Assembly: GCA_959608595.1 (NCBI GenBank)
Contig: CAUHTB010000056.1
Coordinates: forward strand, 1-5,811
DNA length: 5,811 bases
Origin: an uncultured Veillonella sp.
Lineage (GTDB): Bacteria; Bacillota; Negativicutes; Veillonellales; Veillonellaceae
Direction: 5' to 3'
Shown: positions 1-5,348 of the stretch, in pieces
Numbering within the stretch: position 1 is the stretch's first letter
Layout of the letters: every line of letters begins with the position of its first letter
Translations under genes and position numbers: made by a program
Notes under the pieces: generated by a model
Told to the model about the DNA's origin: nothing
Database searches by the model: none
The model's input: only the letters and a program-made list of their open reading frames with translations

Positions 1-7
1 TTAGGTA

Positions 8-1147
8 TTAGTAGTTACCTTTGAACATTGTAGCAGGAGCTTCTGGTACATAATCGCCGAAGTAGGATTTGAAGTCTAAACCTAATTCATTGCAAAGGTC
101 TTGAACTTCAAGCATTGTACCGTTAAGTACAGGGATGCCTTCAGCTTTAACTTTAGCAACAGATTCATGTTCTTTTTCGCCATGAGTGTAGATACGGTCT
201 TGACCTTGTGCTTTAGGAGCTTCACGTAATTCTTGTAAGAATTGGGAGAAGTGTTTTTTGATTTCAGCTGGGTCACCGAAGAATTCAGGGTTGATAGCCA
301 TGAAGCCGTGGCAGATATTGGATTTACCGCCAACCATACATTTGTTGGAAGTACCGCCTTGGGACAAGATGGAGGAGAATAATTCAGCAATCATGCCGTT
401 ACCATAACCTTTGTGGCCGCCAAGAACTTCTGTAGCACCACCTAAAGGAAGGATACCGCCGCCTTCATGACGGGAGATGTTGCCCAATACTTCAGCTGCG
501 TCAGTGGAAGGAACGCCGTCTTTATTAACAGCCCAGCCATCTGGAGTAGCTTTGCCCATTTTGTTGTACATTTCAAGTTTACCACGAGTTACTACTGTAG
601 TGGAGCAATCGAAGAAGAAGTCAACAGGATCAGCTGGTACAGTCCAAGCGATAGGGTTGGAACCAAGCATAGCTTTACGAGCATATACAGGAACCATGAT
701 TGCTTCGGAGTTTGTACAAGAGAAACCGATTAAGCCTTGGTCGGATGCCATTTTAGCATAGTAACCAGCGATACCATAGTGGTTGGAGTTACGTACGGAT
801 ACGATACCAACACCGGATTTTTTAGCTTTTTCGATAGCCATTTCCATAGCTTTATGACCCAATAATTGACCCATGCCGTCATGACCGTCGATAACTGCGG
901 AAATTGGAGTTTCTTTTACGATTTCAGGTTTTGCGTCGATTTTGATCAAGCCATTAGTGATACCTTTGTGGTAACGAACCATACGTTGCATACCATGGCT
1001 TTGAATACCGAACAAGTCGGAAGTCAAAAGTACGTCTTGGATGATGTCAGCTTCTTTTTCGGAAAAACCGAATTTTTGGAAAGCGTCCATGCTTAATTTT
1101 TTCAATGTTTCATAAGGGAATAACACAGTGTTTTTTGCGTCTGCCAT
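8..1147 (-). CDS. Ldh2-family malate/L-lactate dehydrogenase-like oxidoreductase
   Basis: This 379-residue cytosolic protein belongs to the Ldh_2 family (malate/L-lactate/sulfolactate/ureidoglycolate dehydrogenases), which oxidise 2-hydroxyacids with NAD(P) and do not share the Rossmann fold of classical LDH/MDH. Visible family motifs are GIQSHG (residues 47-52), NSNHYGIAGYY with the conserved histidine (120-130), TNSEA (145-149), LGSNPIAW (161-168), RGKLEMY...PDGWAV (188-207) and LGGHKGYG (242-249). Length is slightly above the usual 330-370 because of a lysine- and glutamate-rich C-terminal extension. The ATG at 1145-1147 is chosen because AGAGGT lies 7 nt upstream. The gene diverges from the molybdoenzyme gene across a long intergenic region; the downstream neighbour lies outside the window. 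Substrate cannot be read from the sequence. In a lactate-fermenting Negativicute, L-lactate/pyruvate or L-malate/oxaloacetate are likely (inference). The family call is firm, the substrate is not. Confidence 0.9.
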   Translation of the reverse strand: MADAKNTVLFPYETLKKLSMDAFQKFGFSEKEADIIQDVLLTSDLFGIQSHGMQRMVRYHKGITNGLIKIDAKPEIVKETPISAVIDGHDGMGQLLGHKAMEMAIEKAKKSGVGIVSVRNSNHYGIAGYYAKMASDQGLIGFSCTNSEAIMVPVYARKAMLGSNPIAWTVPADPVDFFFDCSTTVVTRGKLEMYNKMGKATPDGWAVNKDGVPSTDAAEVLGNISRHEGGGILPLGGATEVLGGHKGYGNGMIAELFSSILSQGGTSNKCMVGGKSNICHGFMAINPEFFGDPAEIKKHFSQFLQELREAPKAQGQDRIYTHGEKEHESVAKVKAEGIPVLNGTMLEVQDLCNELGLDFKSYFGDYVPEAPATMFKGNY

Positions 1148-1154
1148 CGTTAAA

Positions 1155-1160
1155 ACCTCT
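1155..1160 (-). promoter_or_regulatory. Ribosome binding site of the Ldh2-family gene
   Basis: On the minus strand this reads AGAGGT, a good Shine-Dalgarno match, with 7 nt before the ATG at 1145-1147. It fixes the start codon. Confidence 0.75.
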
Positions 1161-1199
1161 TTTCAGAAAATATGTACCTGATATAGTAACGTCACTCTA

Positions 1200-1226
1200 A
1201 AATATCATGAAGTTTAAATGATATTT
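1200..1226. repeat. Perfect 9-bp inverted repeat in the leader of the Ldh2-family gene
   Basis: AAATATCAT (1200-1208) and its exact reverse complement ATGATATTT (1218-1226) flank a 9-nt spacer. The element lies between the predicted minus-strand promoter and the ribosome binding site, about 40 nt upstream of the latter. It could be a dimer-binding operator or a weak, AT-rich RNA hairpin in the 5' leader. No run of U follows it on the minus strand, so it is not an evident attenuator. Confidence 0.5.
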
Positions 1227-1249
1227 GGTGAGCTCTATATCCTCTCAAA

Positions 1250-1260
1250 TGACAATGTCA
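1250..1260. promoter_or_regulatory. Candidate operator palindrome TGACA-A-TGTCA
   Basis: This is a perfect 11-bp palindrome with 5-bp arms around one central base. It abuts the predicted minus-strand -10 box (1260-1265) and covers the expected transcription start near 1253. That is the position expected of a repressor operator for the Ldh2-family gene. The binding protein cannot be named from the sequence. Confidence 0.4.
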
Positions 1261-1288
1261 GTATAGCACAGAAAGAAGTGAGATTGAA
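1260..1288 (-). promoter_or_regulatory. Putative extended -10 promoter of the Ldh2-family gene
   Basis: Read on the minus strand there is TGC-TATACT (1268 down to 1260), an extended -10 element with one mismatch to TATAAT. A weak -35 candidate, TTCAAT (1288 down to 1283), lies 17 nt upstream. Transcription would start near 1253 and give a leader of about 105 nt. The weak -35 suggests dependence on the extended -10 or on an activator. Confidence 0.5.
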
Positions 1289-1332
1289 TAGTCTTACAGT
1301 CTGAAACACATTACTAAATACGCATACGTACC

Positions 1333-1348
1333 GGTGATGTTTGTCACA
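1333..1348. promoter_or_regulatory. CRP/FNR-superfamily-like binding site
   Basis: GGTGA-N6-TCACA matches the TGTGA-N6-TCACA consensus of Crp at nine of ten defined positions, and its core GTGA-N6-TCAC is perfectly symmetric. The centre lies about 87 bp upstream of the predicted start of the Ldh2-family gene and more than 300 bp from the molybdoenzyme promoter, so the former is the likelier target. Which CRP/FNR-family member might bind is unknown. Confidence 0.4.
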
Positions 1349-1564
1349 TATTCCGAGGTCGATTACTGAAACATCCGATTATACCTAAAACTATATGGCT
1401 ATGACTTTTAGTTATGATTGCATGATTTTTTTATAGATTTTCAGTATTTTTATAGAACTTATTAGTATATCTGTTTAGGCTTTGAGCAAGAATGAGAATA
1501 GATAAACATCGATAAAACTTGAAATGTTCAATATTATATATAAAAAAATTTTGATATATATAGC

Positions 1565-1591
1565 AATGTATTGTGATAACTGAATGTATTG
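1565..1591. repeat. Direct repeat AATGTATTG x2 with 18-bp period
   Basis: AATGTATTG occurs at 1565-1573 and again at 1583-1591, and partial similarity continues downstream of each copy. A further short direct repeat, ATATGCA, follows at 1592-1598 and 1601-1607. The block ends about 65 bp upstream of the -10 box of the molybdoenzyme gene, where an activator using tandem sites could bind. Chance is possible in such AT-rich DNA. Confidence 0.35.
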
Positions 1592-1673
1592 ATATGCATA
1601 ATATGCAATAATTTTAATCTTTGTGAAGATAGAAAATGTGTTAAAGATTACACTTATACAGACAATGCTGTAA

Positions 1674-1679
1674 TATAAT
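1674..1679 (+). promoter_or_regulatory. Putative -10 box of the molybdoenzyme gene
   Basis: A perfect TATAAT lies about 60 nt upstream of the TTG start. An overlapping alternative is TGC-TGTAAT (1666-1674), an extended -10 form. No good -35 is seen at 16-18 bp, which suggests activator dependence. Two more TATAAT hexamers lie at 1703-1708 and 1712-1717, but they sit inside a tandem repeat and also lack a -35, so the start point is uncertain. Confidence 0.4.
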
Positions 1680-1698
1680 ATAAATATACATCCTATAG

Positions 1699-1723
1699 TT
1701 TATATAATTTATATAATTTATAA
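1699..1723 (+). repeat. Short tandem repeat (TTTATATAA)x2.8 before the molybdoenzyme gene
   Basis: TTTATATAA is repeated at 1699-1707 and 1708-1716, then a shortened copy, TTTATAA, at 1717-1723. It ends three bases before the Shine-Dalgarno sequence. It may be a low-complexity AT tract that keeps the translation start unstructured, or duplicated promoter-like sequence; each full copy creates a TATAAT. Confidence 0.5.
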
Positions 1724-1726
1724 GCG

Positions 1727-1731
1727 AGGTG
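1727..1731 (+). promoter_or_regulatory. Ribosome binding site deciding a TTG start
   Basis: AGGTG is a perfect 5-nt match to the anti-Shine-Dalgarno and stands 6 nt before TTG at 1738-1740. The in-frame GTG at 1729-1731 overlaps this sequence and has no site of its own, so TTG is the better start. Confidence 0.75.
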
Positions 1732-1737
1732 CTTATT

Positions 1738-3744
1738 TTGAAAGAATACAAATCAGTATGTCCTTATGATTGCCCAGATGCATGTGGTCTAATCGTATCG
1801 GTAGAGAACAACAGAGTAGTATCTGTTCGTGGTAATAGAGATCATGCTTTTACAAGAGGTACATTGTGCCCTAAAATGGCGCATTACGAACAAGTGGTTC
1901 ATTCTCCATTGCGTTTACAGTACCCAATGAAACGGATTGGTAAAAAAGGAATCGGTGAAGACCAATATATACGTATCAGTTGGGATGAGGCACTAGATAC
2001 CATTGTTAATAATTTTAAAGAAACTATTAGTACTCACGGCAGTGAAAGTATTTTGCGCTACTCCTATGCAGGTACTATGGGTGTGATACAAAGCCCAGCA
2101 GCAGATTATTTCTTCCGCCGTATTGGTGCTACAGACCAAGACCGTGGTATTTGCTCCCCTGCAAAACAGGCAGGATTCCGCTCTGTTTATGGTGATACAC
2201 TAGCCATTAAACCACAAGAGGCACAACATAGTGATTTAATTGTTCTATGGGGCATTAATGCCACTGCTACGGATGTTCATATCTTACATGATGTAAACAT
2301 AGCAAAAAAGAATGGCGCTCGAGTTTGGATTATTGATACTCATAAAACCTATACTTTTAATCAAGCTCATGAACATATTTACGTAAAACCTGGTAGTGAT
2401 GGCGCCTTAGCGTTAGGTATGCTTCATATTATTCATCGAGACGGTTTAGCAGATATAGATTTTATTAAGAAACATGTACAAGGCTATGATCAGCTCGTAA
2501 ACGATGTGTTGCTTGATTTTACACTGGAAAAAGCAGCTGAACTTTGTGGCGTTTCCGTAGAGCGTATGACTGAGTTTGCCCATGCATATGCTAAAGCTAA
2601 GGCTCCATTTATACGTCTTGGCAGTGGGTTATCACGCTATGGGAATGGTGCTATGAACTGTCGTGCTATTAATGCATTACCTGCTGTAGTTGGAGCTTGG
2701 CAACATTTAGGCGGTGGCTTATTATCGAGTGCTAGTGGTAGTAAGTTTGTTGGCAAGGAAGTGATGCAACAGGCTCATGTGGATGCACCAGCAAAGCGAT
2801 TGATGCCTATGATTAAACTAGGTGAAATGCTTACAAACCCATCAGGTACAGCTGTGCATAGTCTCTATGTATTCTCTAGTAATCCGGCTATAACAGCACC
2901 TGATCAAAATGTGGTGCGAAGAGGCTTGATGAGAGATGATTTATTTACGGTTGTTCATGAACGCTTCTTCACCGACACATGTAAATATGCAGATATTGTA
3001 TTGCCCGCCACAACATCAGTAGAACATGACGATATATATAACTCCTATGGACACTATACAGTTGGAACGGGTTATAAATTAATCGATCCTATTGGCGAAT
3101 CCCGCTCTAACTGGCAAGTGATTTCCGAATTAGCTAAACGTATGGGACTTGCAGATGAATTCTTTAAGCATAGTGAACGAGAGTTAATAGACCAAATTGT
3201 AAGCACGTCACACCGTATTTCTAAGGATGATCAAAATTTAATTCTCCAAGGTGAACCTGTAGAAATGACATTGCCAGAAAATCATAAGATGGATTTCAAA
3301 ACGCCGTCGGGAAAGATTGAATTATATAACCCTCAAGATGTAGAACCGTTAATTCGCTATTTACCGCCATATGGAGATGGGGCACCATTCTGGCTTATTA
3401 TCGGCAATGATATTCGCATTTTAGATTCTAGCTTCTGTGAGTTAGAGTTTGATGATCCTGAATTGATGAAACTACGCATCAATCCTAAAGATGCAAAAGT
3501 ATATAACATTAATGATGGCGACGAAGTGGAAATCTATAATCAACGTGGTAGTGTAAGAATTAAAGGTTACTATGATGAAGATGTACAACGAGGTACATTG
3601 GTAACCCTTGGTGTATGGTGGCAATCACAATCTAGTGATCCTAATGTAGGTATTAATGTACTTACAGCAGACAGACCTACGGATCAAGGTTGGGGTAGCA
3701 CATTCTATGATGTGCAAGTTCACATTAAAAAGGCGGATGTTTAA
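1738..3744 (+). CDS. Molybdopterin-dependent oxidoreductase, [4Fe-4S] and bis-MGD type, substrate unknown
   Basis: From TTG at 1738 this gives 668 residues of the DMSO reductase/formate dehydrogenase superfamily (BisC/COG0243-like), near the length of stand-alone members such as Bacillus YyaE/YoaE (family recollection). The N-terminus has four cysteines, C8-x3-C12-x3-C16-x27-C44 (CPYDCPDACG...LCPK), for one [4Fe-4S] cluster, followed by ISWDEALD (80-87). GICSPAKQAG (137-146) falls where the Mo/W ligand is expected, with Cys139 or Ser140 as candidates. KPGSDGALALGM (217-228) is a typical MGD-binding motif. The molydopterin dinucleotide-binding domain runs from about 551 to the end and includes GVWW and LTADRPTDQGWGSTFYD. 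There is no Tat signal or membrane segment, so it is probably cytoplasmic. No electron-transfer subunit or chaperone gene adjoins it here. The substrate cannot be assigned; 'formate dehydrogenase' labels would be overreach. No strong terminator follows, so read-through into brnQ is possible. Confidence 0.92.
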   Translation: MKEYKSVCPYDCPDACGLIVSVENNRVVSVRGNRDHAFTRGTLCPKMAHYEQVVHSPLRLQYPMKRIGKKGIGEDQYIRISWDEALDTIVNNFKETISTHGSESILRYSYAGTMGVIQSPAADYFFRRIGATDQDRGICSPAKQAGFRSVYGDTLAIKPQEAQHSDLIVLWGINATATDVHILHDVNIAKKNGARVWIIDTHKTYTFNQAHEHIYVKPGSDGALALGMLHIIHRDGLADIDFIKKHVQGYDQLVNDVLLDFTLEKAAELCGVSVERMTEFAHAYAKAKAPFIRLGSGLSRYGNGAMNCRAINALPAVVGAWQHLGGGLLSSASGSKFVGKEVMQQAHVDAPAKRLMPMIKLGEMLTNPSGTAVHSLYVFSSNPAITAPDQNVVRRGLMRDDLFTVVHERFFTDTCKYADIVLPATTSVEHDDIYNSYGHYTVGTGYKLIDPIGESRSNWQVISELAKRMGLADEFFKHSERELIDQIVSTSHRISKDDQNLILQGEPVEMTLPENHKMDFKTPSGKIELYNPQDVEPLIRYLPPYGDGAPFWLIIGNDIRILDSSFCELEFDDPELMKLRINPKDAKVYNINDGDEVEIYNQRGSVRIKGYYDEDVQRGTLVTLGVWWQSQSSDPNVGINVLTADRPTDQGWGSTFYDVQVHIKKADV

Positions 3745-3789
3745 TTTCCTTTACTTATAGGAATAATATTATGCCGATATATCATAACA

Positions 3790-3825
3790 AGGATATTTTT
3801 ATTGCATACATATCCTCATTAGGAT
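3790..3825. repeat. Inverted repeat AGGATAT/ATATCCT with a third arm, overlapping the brnQ promoter
   Basis: AGGATAT (3790-3796) and its exact reverse complement ATATCCT (3810-3816) flank 13 nt. A third copy, AGGAT (3821-3825), can pair with ATCCT (3812-3816) across only 4 nt. The arms bracket the candidate -35 box and fill the -35/-10 spacer of brnQ. This is a plausible regulator site, or two mutually exclusive hairpins in any read-through transcript from the molybdoenzyme gene. Confidence 0.45.
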
Positions 3826-3831
3826 TATAAT
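3802..3831 (+). promoter_or_regulatory. Putative brnQ promoter
   Basis: TATAAT at 3826-3831 is a perfect -10. TTGCAT at 3802-3807 is a weak -35 with an 18-bp spacer. Transcription would begin near 3838 and give a leader of about 36 nt. The 8-bp palindrome TAATATTA lies at the predicted start (3834-3841) and again at 3764-3771. Confidence 0.5.
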
Positions 3832-3851
3832 AGTAATATTATTTTTATATA

Positions 3852-3868
3852 TAACCTGAAGGGGGTTA
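3852..3868 (+). promoter_or_regulatory. brnQ ribosome binding site within a possible small hairpin
   Basis: AAGGGGG (3859-3865) is a strong Shine-Dalgarno sequence 8 nt before the ATG at 3874. TAACC (3852-3856) can pair with GGTTA (3864-3868), placing most of the site in the loop and its last two G bases in the stem. The stem is only 5 bp, so occlusion would be partial at best. Confidence 0.6.
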
Positions 3869-3873
3869 CGTTT

Positions 3874-5205
3874 ATGAATGGTAATGATAAATTATCTGCC
3901 CGTGCCTATTGGGCTATAGGCATGATGTTATTCGCCCTATTCTTTGGGGCAGGGAATTTGATCTTCCCAGCGGCCTTAGGTCAACAAGCTGGTAGTAATG
4001 TAGGTTGGGCTTTGCTCGGCTTCGTATTAACAGGTGTAGGCCTTCCACTTTTAGGTGTTGCAGCGATGGGGTACTCCTCCTGTAAAGATGTTGAAGAACT
4101 TGCGAGCCGTGTTCATCCAATTTATGGCTTGTTGTACACAATTTCTCTTTACTTGAGTATCGGTCCAATGTTTGCGACGCCACGTACTGGTACTGTAGCT
4201 TATGAAATTGCAATTAAACCTTTCACAGAAGGTTTAAGCATGAATATGGAACCAATTTTCTTGGCATTATTCTTTGGTGTTTCTTTGTGGTTATCCATTA
4301 GCCCACAAAAGCTTGTTAATCGTATCGGTAATATTTTGACACCAGCATTACTACTTGTAATTCTGTTGTTAATTATTAAATCCTTTATGACTCCGCTAGG
4401 CGGCTATGCAGTGCCACAACCTACTTATGGTGATGCACCTACAGCTGTGTTGCAAGGTTTCTTGGACGGCTATAATACGATGGATGCATTGGCTTCCGTA
4501 GTATTTGCTATTCTTGTAATCGACTTTGTTCGTCTTAGCGGCGCTACATCTCGTGCGGTTATTACAAAAACAGTAATGGAAGTAGGCGCTATTGCAGTAT
4601 CTCTTCTTGGTATTGTGTATGTATTTATCGCTAACATTGGTGCTACTAGTGTTGAACGCTTTGGTTTGTTTGATACAGGTGCTCCTGTGTTGTCCGTAAG
4701 TGCTAACTACTTGTTCGGTGAATTCGGTCAAATTATCTTGGCTATCATCGTTCTCTTGGCTTGCTTGTCTACGAGTATCGGTCTTATCACTTCTTGTGGT
4801 ACGTACTTCCACAAGTTGACACCGAAGATTAGCTATAAATTATATGTAGTAATCTTCTCCGTAGCAGCATTTGGTCTTAGCATGTTCGGTTTGAAAACAA
4901 TCATCAGTGCAGCGATTCCAGTGTTGATGCTCTTGTATCCGTTAACGATTGTAATCATCTTGTTAGCACTTCTTCACAATGTGTTCGGTGGTCGTCGTTG
5001 CGTATACGCATGGACAATGGCTTTCACAATGATCTCTGCTCTTATGACTGGTCTTGAAACGGCAGGTATTGCACCTGTTGCATTGGAACAGCTCTTTACT
5101 CAATACATTCCATTCCAGGCTGCTGGCATGGGCTGGGTGAGCTTTGCGGTATTAGGCTTTGTTGTAGGTCTTATCCATAAAGGTCTTGTGTCCGAAAATA
5201 AATAA
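3874..5205 (+). CDS. brnQ: Branched-chain amino acid:cation symporter BrnQ (LIVCS family)
   Basis: This is a 443-residue integral membrane protein that takes up leucine, isoleucine and valine with Na+ or H+ (family knowledge; the coupling ion is not readable here). Length is typical of BrnQ, about 430-450. Signature stretches are FALFFGAGNLIFP (20-32), SIGPMFATPRTGTVAYE (95-111), GFLDGYNTMDALASVVFA (195-212) and ACLSTSIGLITSCGTYF (296-312). About twelve hydrophobic segments are visible, beginning near residues 12, 42, 82, 128, 153, 203, 235, 284, 323, 343, 378 and 418. The ATG is set by a strong AAGGGGG 8 nt upstream. The gene is on the same strand as the molybdoenzyme gene 129 bp upstream but has its own promoter-like sequence, and it ends at a strong terminator, so it is probably transcribed alone or with some read-through. 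Nothing in it looks truncated or abnormal. Confidence 0.95.
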   Translation: MNGNDKLSARAYWAIGMMLFALFFGAGNLIFPAALGQQAGSNVGWALLGFVLTGVGLPLLGVAAMGYSSCKDVEELASRVHPIYGLLYTISLYLSIGPMFATPRTGTVAYEIAIKPFTEGLSMNMEPIFLALFFGVSLWLSISPQKLVNRIGNILTPALLLVILLLIIKSFMTPLGGYAVPQPTYGDAPTAVLQGFLDGYNTMDALASVVFAILVIDFVRLSGATSRAVITKTVMEVGAIAVSLLGIVYVFIANIGATSVERFGLFDTGAPVLSVSANYLFGEFGQIILAIIVLLACLSTSIGLITSCGTYFHKLTPKISYKLYVVIFSVAAFGLSMFGLKTIISAAIPVLMLLYPLTIVIILLALLHNVFGGRRCVYAWTMAFTMISALMTGLETAGIAPVALEQLFTQYIPFQAAGMGWVSFAVLGFVVGLIHKGLVSENK

Positions 5206-5213
5206 ATAATATT

Positions 5214-5258
5214 AAAGGTTCTATACTTTCGTTTTGGGTGAAAGTATAGAACCTTTTT
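5214..5258 (+). terminator. Rho-independent terminator after brnQ
   Basis: AAAGGTTCTATACTTTC (5214-5230) and GAAAGTATAGAACCTTT (5240-5256) form a perfect 17-bp stem with a 9-nt loop. The stem ends in a run of five T (5254-5258). It starts 8 nt after the brnQ stop codon. The opposite strand would carry only three T followed by AT-rich sequence, so activity in that direction is possible but weaker. Confidence 0.95.
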
Positions 5259-5283
5259 GTATCTTAAGGGTTGTCATATAAAA

Positions 5284-5312
5284 TTGATTTTGTGTGTAGA
5301 AGTTTCTATAAT
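5284..5312 (+). promoter_or_regulatory. Sigma-70-type promoter of the iron-ADH-family gene
   Basis: TTGATT (5284-5289) and a perfect TATAAT (5307-5312) are separated by exactly 17 bp. Transcription would start near 5319, giving a leader of about 30 nt. This is the best promoter in the window. It follows the brnQ terminator, so the downstream gene is an independent unit. Confidence 0.75.
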
Positions 5313-5327
5313 AAGAATATAGATAAT

Positions 5328-5343
5328 GAAGGAAGGAAGGAAG
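5328..5343 (+). repeat. Tetranucleotide repeat (GAAG)x4 forming the Shine-Dalgarno region
   Basis: Four perfect tandem GAAG units occupy 5328-5343 and contain three overlapping GGAAG-type Shine-Dalgarno sequences. The nearest is 5 nt and the next 9 nt from the ATG at 5349. Loss or gain of a unit would change the number and range of ribosome contacts without touching the reading frame. Confidence 0.7.
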
Positions 5344-5348
5344 ATTTT

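Larger units (their letters stand above)
1148..1737. other. Divergent intergenic region with regulatory repeats, no gene
   Basis: This 590-bp stretch separates the minus-strand Ldh2-family gene from the plus-strand molybdoenzyme gene. It is markedly AT-rich, above all from about 1420 to 1720. I see no coding region with a credible ribosome binding site and family-like protein, and no tRNA-like structure. It contains one promoter-like element per direction, a CRP/FNR-like palindrome, several shorter perfect inverted repeats and three sets of direct repeats, listed separately. Other elements are a perfect TTGAA-N3-TTCAA palindrome at 1519-1531, TTTTTATAGA twice at a 19-bp period (1428-1437 and 1447-1456), and two TATATATA blocks flanking an A/T tract (1535-1562) that may curve the DNA. 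The length and density of symmetric sites suggest control by more than one regulator; this is inference. Confidence 0.6.

Noticed and set aside
82..390. Open frame of 102 codons on the minus strand in another frame of the Ldh2-family gene
   Set aside because: It lies wholly inside a clear family gene, resembles no known protein and has no independent start signals.
217..442. Possible insertion in the Ldh2-family protein around LGGATEVLGGHKGYG
   Set aside because: As I recall the family, several members have a similar ELGxHKGYG segment, so this looks like normal variation.
467..1096. Three plus-strand open frames (467-733, 477-761, 866-1096) antisense to the Ldh2-family gene
   Set aside because: They are shadows of the real gene, with low-complexity translations and no ribosome binding sites.
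1218..1304. A 28-codon plus-strand open frame starting at ATG 1218 in the divergent region
   Set aside because: It has only a weak GAAG upstream, overlaps the inverted repeat, candidate operator and promoter of the opposite gene, and is of a length expected by chance.
1491..1515. Fur-box-like AATGAGAATAGATAAAC stretch
   Set aside because: The match to the hexamer repeats is loose and asymmetric, and neither flanking gene is an iron uptake gene.
3746..3763. TTCCT/AGGAA hairpin just after the molybdoenzyme stop codon as a terminator
   Set aside because: The stem is only 5 bp with an 8-nt loop and no T run follows.
3914..4812. Minus-strand open frames at 3914-4213 and 4396-4812
   Set aside because: They are antisense to brnQ, whose membrane-protein motifs are clear, and their translations are unlike any family.
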